This document shows, one piece after another, positions 1-11,850 of a stretch of 64,000 nt of DNA. Every line of letters begins with the position of its first letter. Within the stretch, counting starts at the first letter, position 1. Below the pieces are notes generated by a model. That model had not been told where the DNA came from. It saw only the letters and a list, made by a program, of their open reading frames with translations, and searched no databases. A program made the translations under genes and the position numbers. This DNA comes from Leifsonia shinshuensis (lineage in GTDB: Bacteria > Actinomycetota > Actinomycetes > Actinomycetales > Microbacteriaceae). Location: NCBI RefSeq assembly GCF_022606355.1, contig NZ_JAHHZQ010000004.1:496001-560000 (forward strand), in the 5' to 3' direction.

Positions 1-1305
1 GCGGCGGCAGCGCTCCTCCCCGCGGGAGCGACATTCGCAGGCGCGCTCGCCGAGCAGGCTGCGGCGGCGTCCGCGGTCCAACTCCGAGCCGATCTCGGCG
101 TGTCCGGAGCCTCGGCCGCGGCCATCGCCGACCTGGGCGTCGCCGCCGCGGCTGCACCTCTTCTCGCCGGGGGAGCTGTCGCCGCTGTCGCCGGAGGATT
201 CGGCACGGAGGCACTGCGTTCGCTCGGAGCCGCCTTCGCCGAGGCGAACAGCGCCTTCGGCGGCGCCGAGGAGGCCCTCAACCCGTTCGTCACGTCCGAC
301 CTGGTGCGCTACGGATCGATGCTGGCGGCCGGCTTCGACCGCACGTTCTCGCTCGACGACGCCCTGGCCGGCTCGGTGGGCGGCATCCAGGCGATCCTCG
401 GCGCGACCGGACCGTTCTACGACGACATCCTCGCCGGGCTCGTCACCGCGGGCGTCGCGGTGGGCTTCTTCCGTGACGGCGACGTGACGGTCCGCCCGGC
501 GGAGGGAGTGGACACCAGGAACCTCGAGCGAAGCGTAGCGCGCAGCGCCGAGGCGTTGGGGATCGATTCAGATGCGTTTCGGCTGGTCGACGGTCGCATC
601 ATCCCCGATGGGTGGGCGTCCGCGATGGCCGGACTCGGACAGCTCGATGATCTCGGCGGAACCGAGCGCGCCGTCATCCGCGTCTTCACGGTCTTCGATC
701 AGGAAGGCCACGTGGTGAGCTACCGAGTGCAGATCCCCTCGACAGCGAGTTGGGATCCTACCGCTCTCGCCAATGGTTCCCCTGGCGACGTGACCTCTGA
801 CGTCTATTCGATGTGGCAAGGTTCGGACGCGTCCCTCGCGCAGTCCGTGTATGAGGCGATGCGACAGGCAGGAATCTCAACCGGCCCCGACTCGCCTCCG
901 GTCGAGCTTGACGGATTCAGCCTCGGTGGGATCACGGCGGCCGTCGTGGCCGCCGATCCGCGGGGATTCAACATCACCGAGATCCACACGGCAGGTGCCC
1001 CTATCGGTGCGATGGCCGTTGGTGAAGGCGTCCGTGTCTTCTCGCTGGAAGCGGACGAAGACGTCGTCGCGGCTTTGGACGGGCGAGACAATCCGCGTCG
1101 CGAGGGCTGGCTCACGGTCAGCGGGCGGGGGGTCCGCCTGGCGAATGAAACGGCTGGCGGGGGAATGTGGCCGGGATCCGTCCACGACGTCCGGCGCTAC
1201 GCCGCCATGGGAGCGGACTCGGCTCTGCGCGAGGTCGGTGCGTTGCCGATTCCCCGGGGCGGGTCGGTTGAAGTCGACGACTTCTACTCCGAGCGCGTGA
1301 GGTGA
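1..1305 (+). CDS. Hydrolase-like protein, 5' end outside window (partial)
   Basis: The frame is open from base 1, so the true start is probably upstream; 434 residues are visible. The first part is very Ala/Gly-rich. Near base 910 the protein reads GFSLGG, a G-x-S-x-G nucleophile elbow as in alpha/beta-hydrolases and lipases, followed by an Ala-rich helix-like stretch; this suggests an esterase or lipase fold. A GTG at base 100 could be an internal start but nothing favours it. The lipoprotein gene follows after 4 bases, so the two probably form one unit, perhaps acting at the cell surface. Family and substrate were not recognised; the hydrolase call rests on the single motif. Confidence 0.5.
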   Translation, partial: AAAALLPAGATFAGALAEQAAAASAVQLRADLGVSGASAAAIADLGVAAAAAPLLAGGAVAAVAGGFGTEALRSLGAAFAEANSAFGGAEEALNPFVTSDLVRYGSMLAAGFDRTFSLDDALAGSVGGIQAILGATGPFYDDILAGLVTAGVAVGFFRDGDVTVRPAEGVDTRNLERSVARSAEALGIDSDAFRLVDGRIIPDGWASAMAGLGQLDDLGGTERAVIRVFTVFDQEGHVVSYRVQIPSTASWDPTALANGSPGDVTSDVYSMWQGSDASLAQSVYEAMRQAGISTGPDSPPVELDGFSLGGITAAVVAADPRGFNITEIHTAGAPIGAMAVGEGVRVFSLEADEDVVAALDGRDNPRREGWLTVSGRGVRLANETAGGGMWPGSVHDVRRYAAMGADSALREVGALPIPRGGSVEVDDFYSERVR

Positions 1306-1309
1306 AGTC

Positions 1310-1912
1310 GTGCGAGTCGTAATGTCCTGCTGTGTCGTCCTGCTGCTCTTCGGCGCGCTGTCGGGGTGCGCGGCCGAAAAGCTTCACGGGCGTTCTACCG
1401 CCCGAGCGGAATCCGCCATCGAAGCGGTCCCCGGCATCGGCCGTGCCGAAGCATCCTTCGAGCGGCTGCGCAGCACCTTCACAGCCGTCGATTCGGCCAC
1501 TGTTGTCGTACATCTGGATACCGGCGCGATGGTCACCGACCCCGGGAAGCTGGCGGAATACCTGCTCAAGTCCCTCTGGTCGATCGGCGAGACGGCCCCG
1601 ACCGAACTCGCAGTCTTCGTCGAGGCGGCTGACGGAACACCTGTCGACATCTCATCTGGCGCCGTCGAGAACAGCTGGTCACCCGTCCTGGGGCGTTCGG
1701 ACAGACCGTTCTTCCTTGTCAACAACTTGTCGAGGGAACCCGTGAAATCCAAACTCGGCCCGTGGCCGGGTCCCGTTCCGCCACCACCGGTCGACGCGAT
1801 CCGCCCGCGGGAGGACGGCGGGTCGGCTCAGCGCTCGCGCTCTGCGAACGCGTGGATCGCGGCCAGCATCCCGTCCGTATCGAAGGAGCCGTCGGGGTTG
1901 CGGGTGAAGTGA
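1310..1912 (+). CDS. Putative lipoprotein
   Basis: A 200-residue protein with a GTG start 4 bases after the preceding stop. The N-terminus is a lipoprotein signal peptide: Arg, a hydrophobic stretch, then the lipobox LSGC with the lipidated Cys near residue 20. No domain was recognised in the mature part, which ends in a Pro-rich segment. The last 85 bases overlap the convergent HAD phosphatase gene, and the residues encoded there look like out-of-frame sequence, so the original stop may have been lost and the tail added by read-through. An AUG at codon 5 is an alternative start that would keep most of the signal peptide. Confidence 0.6.
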   Translation: MRVVMSCCVVLLLFGALSGCAAEKLHGRSTARAESAIEAVPGIGRAEASFERLRSTFTAVDSATVVVHLDTGAMVTDPGKLAEYLLKSLWSIGETAPTELAVFVEAADGTPVDISSGAVENSWSPVLGRSDRPFFLVNNLSREPVKSKLGPWPGPVPPPPVDAIRPREDGGSAQRSRSANAWIAASIPSVSKEPSGLRVK

Positions 1913-2460
1913 TGGGCGTGCATTCCGGCCTCGCGGGCGCCGTCGACGTTGGCGAGCGAGTCGTCGAAGAGGATGGCGTCACCGGGCTGCACGCCGAAGC
2001 GCCCGAGCGCGCGGGTGTAGATGCGGCGCTCCGGCTTGCGTGCGCCCAGCACGGCGGAGACGAGGTCGTTGTCGCGCAGCACGTCGACGATCTCGGGGGT
2101 GAGCACGGGCAGCGAGTCCTTGAACGGGATCGGGTTGTTCGACAGCAGGGACACCGTCCCGAGCGTCGCCGCCGTGTGGAGTGCCGCTATCGACCCCTGG
2201 ATCGGCGTCATCGCGGCCTTGCGGGCGTCCTGCCACTGGGCCAGGGTCAGGCGGGCACCCGTCACCTCGGCGAACGCGGCCAGGTACTCCTCGCTCGTCG
2301 CGTACTCGCCGATCTCGGCGGCGCGCTCGTGGCCGCCGGCCCACCAGGTCGACGCCAACCGGTACTGGCTGACACCGCCGAGTTCGGCCAGCCGGGGGAG
2401 GCGCATGTGGAAGTCGTAGTCGTAAAGGGTCTTGTCGCAGTCGAAGAAGTAGACGTCCAT
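1828..2460 (-). CDS. HAD-family phosphatase
   Basis: A 210-residue haloacid dehalogenase-type hydrolase, probably a cytosolic phosphatase of a small phosphorylated metabolite. All four HAD motifs are visible: the nucleophile motif FDCDKT (Asp7, Asp9), motif II Ser107 in LLSNN, motif III Lys142 in ARKPE and motif IV Asp166-Asp167 in LFDDS. A helical insertion after motif I fits a small cap domain. It is transcribed divergently from the threonylcarbamoyl-AMP synthase and overlaps the lipoprotein gene tail to tail. The substrate cannot be told from sequence. Confidence 0.85.
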   Translation of the reverse strand: MDVYFFDCDKTLYDYDFHMRLPRLAELGGVSQYRLASTWWAGGHERAAEIGEYATSEEYLAAFAEVTGARLTLAQWQDARKAAMTPIQGSIAALHTAATLGTVSLLSNNPIPFKDSLPVLTPEIVDVLRDNDLVSAVLGARKPERRIYTRALGRFGVQPGDAILFDDSLANVDGAREAGMHAHHFTRNPDGSFDTDGMLAAIHAFAERER

Positions 2461-2538
2461 CGTGACCAGTATCGTCCAGTGGCGTACCCGCGCGGTCGCA
2501 GAGAACCTTGCAGTCGCTCAACTATCATGGGTGCCGTC

Positions 2539-3360
2539 ATGGCTCCTATCTACGACTGCTCCGTCGACTCCGAACTGCTCACCGGCATGCGCCTCGCCCG
2601 CGGGGCGATCGGCCGCGGCGAGCTGGTCGTCATCCCCACCGACACCGTCTACGGTGTGGCCGCCGACGCCTTCAGCCCTGCAGCGGTGCAGCGGCTCCTC
2701 GACGCGAAGGGACGCGGGCGGCAGTCCCCGCCTCCGGTACTGGTCCCCGGCATCCCCACGCTGGCGGCGCTCGCCGAGAGCGTGCCGGCCGAAGTGGAGG
2801 CCCTCGTCGCCGCCTTCTGGCCGGGCGGCCTGACCATCGTCCTGCCCGCTGCGCCGTCCCTGGTCTGGGATCTCGGCGAGACCCGCGGAACGGTCGCACT
2901 GCGCATGCCGCAGGACCGCATCGCCCTCGAGATCCTGTCGGAGACAGGGCCACTGGCCGTGTCGTCGGCCAACCTGACCGGGCGCCCCGCCGCTCGAACC
3001 GCCGCAGAGGCGGAGGCCATGCTCGGGGACTCGATCGCCGTCTACCTCGACGGGGGAGAGGCCGGCACGGCGTACGAGCGCGTCGAAGGCAAGGACTCGT
3101 CGTCGACGATCGTCGACGCCACCGCGCTGGCCTCCGGTGCGGGCAAACTGCGCATCCTCCGTCATGGCGTCATCACCGCCGAGCAGTTGCGCGAGGTCGT
3201 CGGCGACGCGTTGGACGACGAACAGAGCCTCGCGGTAAGCGACGACGCCACCGGAATCGACGGCGCTGGAATCGCCGCCGCCGGCACGAGCGAGGCCGAA
3301 GCCGAGGCCTCGAACGATCCCGCGCTGCGCGACGGCGTCGACACCCCTGCGGACACCTGA
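2539..3360 (+). CDS. tsaC: Threonylcarbamoyl-AMP synthase (Sua5/YrdC family)
   Basis: Makes L-threonylcarbamoyl-AMP from threonine, bicarbonate and ATP for the t6A37 modification of tRNAs that read ANN codons. Visible YrdC hallmarks are PTDTVYG near residue 35, KGRGRQSPP near 57-65 and SSANLTGRP near 142-150. The protein is 273 residues: a single YrdC domain plus an acidic, Ala-rich tail of about 60 residues, without a clear C-terminal Sua5 domain. The reading frame is open far upstream across the HAD gene, but the homology starts at the ATG at 2539; the ATG at 2527 is an in-frame alternative. It is followed after 3 bases by the glycosyltransferase gene. Confidence 0.88.
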   Translation: MAPIYDCSVDSELLTGMRLARGAIGRGELVVIPTDTVYGVAADAFSPAAVQRLLDAKGRGRQSPPPVLVPGIPTLAALAESVPAEVEALVAAFWPGGLTIVLPAAPSLVWDLGETRGTVALRMPQDRIALEILSETGPLAVSSANLTGRPAARTAAEAEAMLGDSIAVYLDGGEAGTAYERVEGKDSSSTIVDATALASGAGKLRILRHGVITAEQLREVVGDALDDEQSLAVSDDATGIDGAGIAAAGTSEAEAEASNDPALRDGVDTPADT

Positions 3361-3363
3361 GCC

Positions 3364-4626
3364 GTGACCCTCTTCCTCGCACTCGCTCTCATCTCGGCCG
3401 TGATCACGTTCGGGATGTCGCTGGTGGTCTACCGGCTGGCGATGCGCTTCCGGCTGTACCCGAAGATCCGCGAACGCGACGTGCACACCCGGCCGACGCC
3501 GCGACTCGGCGGCGTCGCGATGTTCCTCGGCATCCTCGTCGCGTTCGGGGTGTCCTGGCTGCTGTCGAGCCAGTTCGGAGTGCTGTCCCTGATCTTCTCG
3601 GACGCCGGACCGATCGTCGCGATCCTCGGCGCCTCGCTCCTCATCGTCGTGCTCGGGGTCGCCGACGACCTCTGGGATCTCGACTGGATGACGAAGCTCG
3701 CCGGCCAGTTCGTCGCAGCAGGTCTGGTGGCGTGGCTCGGTGTGCAGATCTACTCGCTCCCGATCGGCGGTCTCACCGTCGGCTCCCCGGTCATGAGCAT
3801 CGTCATCACGCTGTTCGCCATCGTCCTGGTCATGAACGCGATCAACTTCATCGACGGCCTCGACGGCCTCGTCGCCGGCGTCGCGCTCATCGCCAACGGC
3901 ACGTTCCTCGTGTACACCTACCTGCTGCAGCGCGAGATCAGCCCCCAGAACTACTTCAGCCTCGCCGGCGTCATCGCGGCGATCCTGGTCGGCGCGTGCG
4001 CCGGCTTCCTGCCGCTCAACTGGCACCCGGCGAAGATGTTCATGGGTGACGCCGGCGCCCTCCTGATCGGGCTGTTGATGGCCACCTCCGCGATCTCCGT
4101 CACCGGGACGATCAACCCCGAGGCGCTGCAGACCCTCGGTAGGTCGTCACTGGTTCCCGCGTTCATCCCGGTCACCATCCCGTTCGCCATCCTCGTCATC
4201 CCGCTCCTCGACTTCGGTCTCGCCGTGGTGCGCCGCCTGCGTGCGGGCAAGTCGCCGTTCAGCGCCGACCGCAAGCACCTGCACCACCGGCTGCTCGACA
4301 TGGGTCACACGCACCTCCACGCCGTGCTGATCTTCTACGCGTGGACCGCCGTGCTCTCCATCGGCTGCCTCCTGTTCTTCTTCGACCCCTACTGGATGGC
4401 CATCGTCTTCGTCGCGATCGGCCTCGTGATCTGCAGCGCCATCACGCTGGCACCGCTCAGTAGGCGGAAGGCGAACGAAGCGGCGGCCGAACTCGCACCC
4501 GCCGGGAGCAAGGAGGCCGAGGAGACGGCCCGCTACGACCAGCTCGACATCGCCAGCGAGAGCGTGCGCGTCCCGGCGGCTCCATCGACCCCCACCGACC
4601 CCACCAGCACCAAGGAGACCCGATGA
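3364..4626 (+). CDS. Undecaprenyl-phosphate GlcNAc-1-phosphate transferase (WecA/TagO/MraY superfamily)
   Basis: A 420-residue polytopic membrane protein that should transfer a sugar-1-phosphate (GlcNAc-1-P in WecA/TagO) from a UDP-sugar to undecaprenyl phosphate, the first step of cell-wall glycopolymer synthesis on the inner face of the membrane. Superfamily motifs are clear: the DD pair in GVADDLWD, NAINFIDGLDG, FMGDAG and the cytoplasmic HLHHRLL loop. It begins with GTG right after the tsaC stop and ends in a 4-base overlap with the next gene. Placement directly upstream of the ATP synthase operon is common in actinobacteria. The exact sugar substrate is inferred. Confidence 0.85.
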   Translation: MTLFLALALISAVITFGMSLVVYRLAMRFRLYPKIRERDVHTRPTPRLGGVAMFLGILVAFGVSWLLSSQFGVLSLIFSDAGPIVAILGASLLIVVLGVADDLWDLDWMTKLAGQFVAAGLVAWLGVQIYSLPIGGLTVGSPVMSIVITLFAIVLVMNAINFIDGLDGLVAGVALIANGTFLVYTYLLQREISPQNYFSLAGVIAAILVGACAGFLPLNWHPAKMFMGDAGALLIGLLMATSAISVTGTINPEALQTLGRSSLVPAFIPVTIPFAILVIPLLDFGLAVVRRLRAGKSPFSADRKHLHHRLLDMGHTHLHAVLIFYAWTAVLSIGCLLFFFDPYWMAIVFVAIGLVICSAITLAPLSRRKANEAAAELAPAGSKEAEETARYDQLDIASESVRVPAAPSTPTDPTSTKETR

Positions 4627-5132
4627 CCGACCCTCAGGACGGCCCGGCCGCCCCGCGGCCGGACCAGCCCGCGCAACGTCCCGCCCCGCAGCAGCCCACC
4701 TCGACACCGGTCCTGAAGGACGCGCTCAAGTACGGGCTGATCCTCGCCGGCGCCATCGCCGTCGTCGGGATGGTGCTCGGTGGCATCTTCGCCGGCTGGG
4801 TGGGAGTGACCAGCGCCCTCATCGGCACGCTCATCGCCGCAGTCTTCCTCGGGATCACCGCCCTGAGCATCCTGATCGCGAACCGCTTCATCGGCTCCGA
4901 CCTCTACGTCGGCATCTTCTTCGGCATCGTGCTCGGCGGCTGGATCCTCAAGTTCGTGCTCTTCATCGTGCTGGCGATCGTGCTGCGCGACCAGCCGTGG
5001 ATCAATCCCGTCGTGTTGTTCCTGAGCGTCATCGCGGGCGTGATCGGGTCGCTCGTCGTCGACATGATCGTGGTCTTCCGGTCGCGCATTCCCTATGTCA
5101 GCGACGTCACGCTGCCGGGGGAGAAGCACTGA
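4623..5132 (+). CDS. Small membrane protein in the atpI position
   Basis: A 169-residue protein with a Pro/Gln-rich cytoplasmic N-terminus (about 30 residues) and four predicted membrane helices. It starts in an ATGA overlap with the wecA-like gene and lies just ahead of atpB, where many bacteria carry atpI, whose product helps c-ring assembly or cation uptake. Sequence similarity to AtpI could not be judged by eye, so the AtpI-like role is inferred from position and topology only. Confidence 0.7.
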   Translation: MTDPQDGPAAPRPDQPAQRPAPQQPTSTPVLKDALKYGLILAGAIAVVGMVLGGIFAGWVGVTSALIGTLIAAVFLGITALSILIANRFIGSDLYVGIFFGIVLGGWILKFVLFIVLAIVLRDQPWINPVVLFLSVIAGVIGSLVVDMIVVFRSRIPYVSDVTLPGEKH

Positions 5133-5159
5133 GCCGTATCCGATTCGTTACCGGTTGAA

Positions 5160-5174
5160 AACTCTTGTAGAGTT
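5160..5174. promoter_or_regulatory. Short dyad in the atp operon leader
   Basis: AACTCT-TGT-AGAGTT is a perfect 6-bp inverted repeat with a 3-nt spacer in the 125-170 bp gap before atpB. TTGAAA at 5155-5160 resembles a -35 box, but no -10 hexamer at normal spacing was found. It may be a regulator site or part of the operon promoter; function is unproven. Confidence 0.3.
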
Positions 5175-5257
5175 GTCAGTGATCCCCCACCCGTACGCGC
5201 CCGAAGCACCACCGGCGCGCGAGCGCGGGTGTCCACCGTTCGTCGTCGCGAGAGCAT

Positions 5258-6100
5258 TTGCTCGACGCCCCGAAACAGGAGATAGCGCTGTTAGCTAACG
5301 CTGTGAACCTGCTGGTCCAGGCCGCAAGCTCCGATGATGGAAGCTTCCACGGCCCGTCGATCAATGAGTTCTTCCCACCGGCCATTTTTTCCATCGGTGG
5401 CTTCGAGGTCAACCGGATCATGCTGGTCCGGTTCATCGCCGTCGTCGCACTCCTCCTGGTCTTCTGGCTCGGCACACGCCGCATGCGCGTCGTCCCCGGT
5501 CGATTCCAGTCGCTCGTCGAGATGGGCCTTGACCTCGTCCGCGTGAACATCGCAGAAGACCTGCTCGGCCGCAAGGACGGCCGTCGGTTCCTCCCGATCC
5601 TCACCACCATCTTCTTCATGGTGCTGTTCATGAACCTGACGGGAGTCATCCCGTTCCTGAACATCGCGGGAACCTCCGTCATCGGCGTACCGCTCGTCCT
5701 GGCCGCCGTCTCGTACATCACCTTCATCTACGCCGGCGTCAAGAAGAGCCCCGGCGGGTTCTTCAAGAACGCGTTGTTCCCCGCCGGCGTGCCGAAGGCC
5801 ATCTACATCATCGTGACGCCGATCGAGTTCATCTCGACCTTCATCCTGCGACCGATCACGCTGACGCTCCGACTCATGATGAACATGATCGTCGGCCACA
5901 TGCTGCTGGTGCTCTTCTTCAGCGCCTCGGTGTTCTTCACCTTCGCACTCGGCCAGGGCTGGATCGTGCTCGGCATCGGCGCCCTCGGCTTCGGCTTCGT
6001 CTTCACCCTGTTCGAGATCCTGGTTGCTGTCCTCCAGGCCTACGTCTTCGCACTGCTCACGGCTGTCTACATTCAGCTCGCAGTCGCCGAGGAGCACTAA
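5258..6100 (+). CDS. atpB: ATP synthase Fo subunit a
   Basis: The proton-channel subunit that faces the c-ring. It is polytopic, with the conserved helix LTLRLMMNMIVGH carrying the essential Arg, and a C-terminal helix rich in Gln/Tyr (LQAYVFALLTAVYIQLA). The start is uncertain. TTG at 5258 gives 280 residues but has little ribosome-binding signal; GTG at 5303 (VNLLVQ) gives 265 residues and has AGGAG about 20 nt upstream, longer than normal. First gene of the complete atpBEFHAGDC operon, 125-170 bases after the AtpI-position gene. Confidence 0.93.
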   Translation: MLDAPKQEIALLANAVNLLVQAASSDDGSFHGPSINEFFPPAIFSIGGFEVNRIMLVRFIAVVALLLVFWLGTRRMRVVPGRFQSLVEMGLDLVRVNIAEDLLGRKDGRRFLPILTTIFFMVLFMNLTGVIPFLNIAGTSVIGVPLVLAAVSYITFIYAGVKKSPGGFFKNALFPAGVPKAIYIIVTPIEFISTFILRPITLTLRLMMNMIVGHMLLVLFFSASVFFTFALGQGWIVLGIGALGFGFVFTLFEILVAVLQAYVFALLTAVYIQLAVAEEH

Positions 6101-6373
<273 letters not shown>

Positions 6374-6404
6374 TCCTCCTCATCTCTCTCAATAAGGAGG
6401 AACG

Positions 6405-6971
6405 ATGATCAACGGTGTGATCCGCGCCGCTACGGAGGGCGAGAAGATCAACCCGCTCGTCCCGCAGTGGTACGACATCGTCGGGTCGCTGATCTGCTTC
6501 GTCGTCATCCTGATCTTCTTCTGGATCTACGCGCTGCCGCGCATGCAGAAGCTCCTGGATCAGCGTGCCGAGGCGATCGAAGGCAACATCGCGAAGGCCG
6601 ACGAGGCTCAGCACAAGGCCGAGGCACTGCTGGAGGAGTACACCGCCCAGCTCGCCGACGCGCGTGCCGAGGCGGCCAAGATCCGCGAGACCGCGCGTAC
6701 CGACGGTCAGCAGATCGTCGCGGAGGCCAAGGACAACGCGACGGTCGAGGCCGCACGCGTGACCGCTGCCGCCCAGGCGCAGATCGAGGCGGAGCGCCAG
6801 AGCGCACTCGTCTCGCTCCGCGGCGAGGTGGGCTCGCTCGCGATCGACCTCGCCTCCGGCGTGGTCGGCGAGGTGCTCACGGACGACAAGAAGGCTCAGG
6901 CGATCGTCGACCGGTTCCTGGCCGACCTCGAGTCCAGCGAGAAGGCCGAGAAGGCAGGGTCGAGCAACTGA
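6405..6971 (+). CDS. atpF: ATP synthase Fo subunit b
   Basis: Peripheral stalk subunit, 188 residues: a membrane helix near residues 20-40 followed by a long, highly charged Ala-rich coiled coil that dimerises and reaches subunit delta. A strong ribosome-binding site (AAGGAGG) precedes the ATG. The stop overlaps the atpH ATG by one base, so the two are translationally coupled. The separate b and delta genes contrast with mycobacteria, where they are fused. Confidence 0.95.
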   Translation: MINGVIRAATEGEKINPLVPQWYDIVGSLICFVVILIFFWIYALPRMQKLLDQRAEAIEGNIAKADEAQHKAEALLEEYTAQLADARAEAAKIRETARTDGQQIVAEAKDNATVEAARVTAAAQAQIEAERQSALVSLRGEVGSLAIDLASGVVGEVLTDDKKAQAIVDRFLADLESSEKAEKAGSSN

Positions 6972-7762
6972 TGGGAAGCGCCTCCAGAGAAGCACTGGCC
7001 CGATCCGTCTCGGCGCTCGCCGGGCTCGGGTCCAAGGCCGATCTGGCGACGGCTGAAGACCTGTTCGCCGCAGGACGAGTCGTCGCCGACTCCGCCCAGC
7101 TCCGTTCGGTCCTCAGCGACCCCTCGGCTCCGGTGGAGGGCAAGACCGCGCTCGTGCGGCGCGTCTTCGCCTCGCTCTCCGCGCCCGCGGTCGAGCTGCT
7201 GAGCGTCGTGTCGAGCGAGCGCTGGTCGCGGCAGGACGACGTCCTGGCGGCCATCGAGGAACTCGGTATCCGGTCGATCGCCGCGTCGTCGCCGCGCAAT
7301 GTGGACATCCCGGGCGAGCTCTTCGCGTTCGGAGGCGCCGTGACCTCCGACGCCGAGCTCGAGCTCGCGCTCCGCAGCAAGCTCGCGGCCCCCGAGGCGA
7401 AGGCCGCGCTGGCCGAGCGGCTGCTCGCGGGCAAGGCCTCTGAGCAGACCGTCGCGATCGTGCGCCAGCTGGTCCTCCAGCCGCGCGGCCGCAGCGTTCG
7501 CGAATCGCTGCGCGACGCCGCGCGCGTCGTGGCCGCCCAGTACGGCCAGACGATCGCCACGGTCGTCACGGCCACTCAGCTCCCGGCCGAGCAGGCCGAG
7601 CGACTGCGCACGAGCCTCGCCGCCACGTACGGCGACCTCAAGCTCAACGAGGTCGTCGACCCGTCGATCCTCGGCGGCCTGCGCGTGCAGATCGGCGATG
7701 ACGTGATCGACGGAAGCGTCGCGTCGCGCCTCACCGAACTTCGACTTCAGCTGGCGGGCTGA
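6971..7762 (+). CDS. atpH: ATP synthase F1 subunit delta
   Basis: Connects the b-subunit stalk to the top of F1. The 263-residue length exceeds the roughly 180 residues of most bacteria but fits the long actinobacterial form. The C-terminal part (ATVVTATQLP to DPSILGGLRVQIGDDVIDGS) is the classic delta/OSCP signature. The frame is open far upstream through atpF, but the start is the ATG that overlaps the atpF stop. Confidence 0.93.
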   Translation: MGSASREALARSVSALAGLGSKADLATAEDLFAAGRVVADSAQLRSVLSDPSAPVEGKTALVRRVFASLSAPAVELLSVVSSERWSRQDDVLAAIEELGIRSIAASSPRNVDIPGELFAFGGAVTSDAELELALRSKLAAPEAKAALAERLLAGKASEQTVAIVRQLVLQPRGRSVRESLRDAARVVAAQYGQTIATVVTATQLPAEQAERLRTSLAATYGDLKLNEVVDPSILGGLRVQIGDDVIDGSVASRLTELRLQLAG

Positions 7763-7795
7763 CCGCCCTCTATACAGAGAAACCAGGGAATTACG

Positions 7796-9433
7796 ATGGC
7801 AGACATTCAGATCAGCCCCGATGAGATCCGGGACGCGCTCAAGGACTTCGTCTCGAAGTACGAGCCGGCCAAGGCAGAGACCACCGAGGTCGGACACGTC
7901 CTAGACGCCTCCGACGGGATCGCGCACGTCGAGGGCCTCCCCGGCGTGATGGCCAACGAGCTCATCCGCTTCGCGGACGGCACCCTGGGCCTGGCGCAGA
8001 ACCTCGACGAGAACGAGGTCGGCGTCGTGGTCCTCGGCGAGTTCGACGAGATCGTCGAGGGCATGGAGGTGACCCGCACCGGCGAGGTCCTCTCGGTCCC
8101 GGTCGGCGACGGCTACCTCGGCCGCGTGGTCGACCCGCTCGGCAACCCGATCGACGGGCTCGGCGAGATCGCCACGGAGGGCCGCCGCGAGCTCGAGCTC
8201 CAGGCTCCCGGCGTCATGCAGCGCAAGTCGGTGCACGAGCCGCTGCAGACGGGTATCAAGGCCATCGACGCCATGATCCCCGTCGGCCGCGGCCAGCGTC
8301 AGCTGATCATCGGCGACCGCCAGACCGGCAAGACGGCCATCGCGATCGACACGATCATCAACCAGAAGGCCAACTGGGAGTCGGGCGACGTCAACAAGCA
8401 GGTCCGCTGCATCTACGTCGCCATCGGCCAGAAGGGCTCGACCATCGCCTCGGTGAAGGGCGCGCTCGAGGACGCCGGCGCGATGGAGTACACCACCATC
8501 GTCGCGGCCCCGGCCTCCGACCCCGCCGGCTTCAAGTACCTGGCTCCCTACACGGGCTCGGCCATCGGCCAGCACTGGATGTACAGCGGCAAGCACGTCC
8601 TGATCATCTTCGACGACCTGTCGAAGCAGGCCGAGGCCTACCGCGCCGTGTCGCTCCTCCTCCGCCGCCCGCCGGGACGTGAGGCCTACCCGGGTGACGT
8701 CTTCTACCTGCACTCCCGCCTGCTGGAGCGTTGCGCCAAGCTCTCCGACGAGCTGGGCGCCGGGTCGATGACCGGTCTGCCGATCATCGAGACCAAGGCG
8801 AACGACGTCTCTGCGTACATCCCGACCAACGTGATCTCGATCACCGACGGCCAGATCTTCCTGCAGTCCGACCTCTTCAACGCCAACCAGCGTCCCGCGG
8901 TCGACGTCGGCATCTCGGTCTCCCGCGTCGGTGGCGACGCGCAGGTCAAGTCGATCAAGAGCGTGTCCGGCACGCTCAAGCTCGAGCTCGCCCAGTACCG
9001 CTCACTCGAGGCGTTCGCGATGTTCGCCTCCGACCTCGACGCGGCGAGCCGCCGCCAGCTCGCTCGCGGCGCCCGCCTGACCGAGCTGCTCAAGCAGCCG
9101 CAGTACTCGCCGTACCCCGTCGAGGAGCAGGTCGTCTCGATTTGGGCCGGCACCAACGGCAAGCTCGACGAGGTCGCGGTGGAGGACGTCCTCCGCTTCG
9201 AGTCCGAGCTGCTCGACCACCTGCGCCGCAACACCGACATCCTCACCACCCTGCGCGAGACCAACGTTCTCGACAAGGACACGGTGGCGAAGCTCGGCGA
9301 GGCGGTCGACAAGTTCAAGCTCGAGTTCCAGACCGGCGAGGGCAAGCCGCTCGCCTCGGTCGGACGCGAGGAGTTCGAGGCGAGCGCCGAAGAGGACGTC
9401 AACCAGGAGCGCATCGTCAAGGCGAAGCGCTGA
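7796..9433 (+). CDS. atpA: ATP synthase F1 subunit alpha
   Basis: Non-catalytic nucleotide-binding subunit of the F1 hexamer, 545 residues. The P-loop GDRQTGKT lies near residues 173-180, the Arg-finger region reads [10 protein letters not shown], and there is an N-terminal beta barrel and C-terminal helical domain of standard size. The sequence shows no truncation or altered motif. It sits 33 bases after atpH. Confidence 0.98.
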   Translation: MADIQISPDEIRDALKDFVSKYEPAKAETTEVGHVLDASDGIAHVEGLPGVMANELIRFADGTLGLAQNLDENEVGVVVLGEFDEIVEGMEVTRTGEVLSVPVGDGYLGRVVDPLGNPIDGLGEIATEGRRELELQAPGVMQRKSVHEPLQTGIKAIDAMIPVGRGQRQLIIGDRQTGKTAIAIDTIINQKANWESGDVNKQVRCIYVAIGQKGSTIASVKGALEDAGAMEYTTIVAAPASDPAGFKYLAPYTGSAIGQHWMYSGKHVLIIFDDLSKQAEAYRAVSLLLRRPPGREAYPGDVFYLHSRLLERCAKLSDELGAGSMTGLPIIETKANDVSAYIPTNVISITDGQIFLQSDLFNANQRPAVDVGISVSRVGGDAQVKSIKSVSGTLKLELAQYRSLEAFAMFASDLDAASRRQLARGARLTELLKQPQYSPYPVEEQVVSIWAGTNGKLDEVAVEDVLRFESELLDHLRRNTDILTTLRETNVLDKDTVAKLGEAVDKFKLEFQTGEGKPLASVGREEFEASAEEDVNQERIVKAKR

Positions 9434-9459
9434 GCACGGATAGGTACTGAGGAAGACAC

Positions 9460-11848
<2,389 letters not shown>

Positions 11849-11850
11849 GC

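Noticed and set aside
1762-2538. N-terminal extension of the threonylcarbamoyl-AMP synthase by 259 codons
   Set aside because: It is antisense to the HAD phosphatase with all four motifs, and is Arg/Gly-rich without similarity to the YrdC fold.
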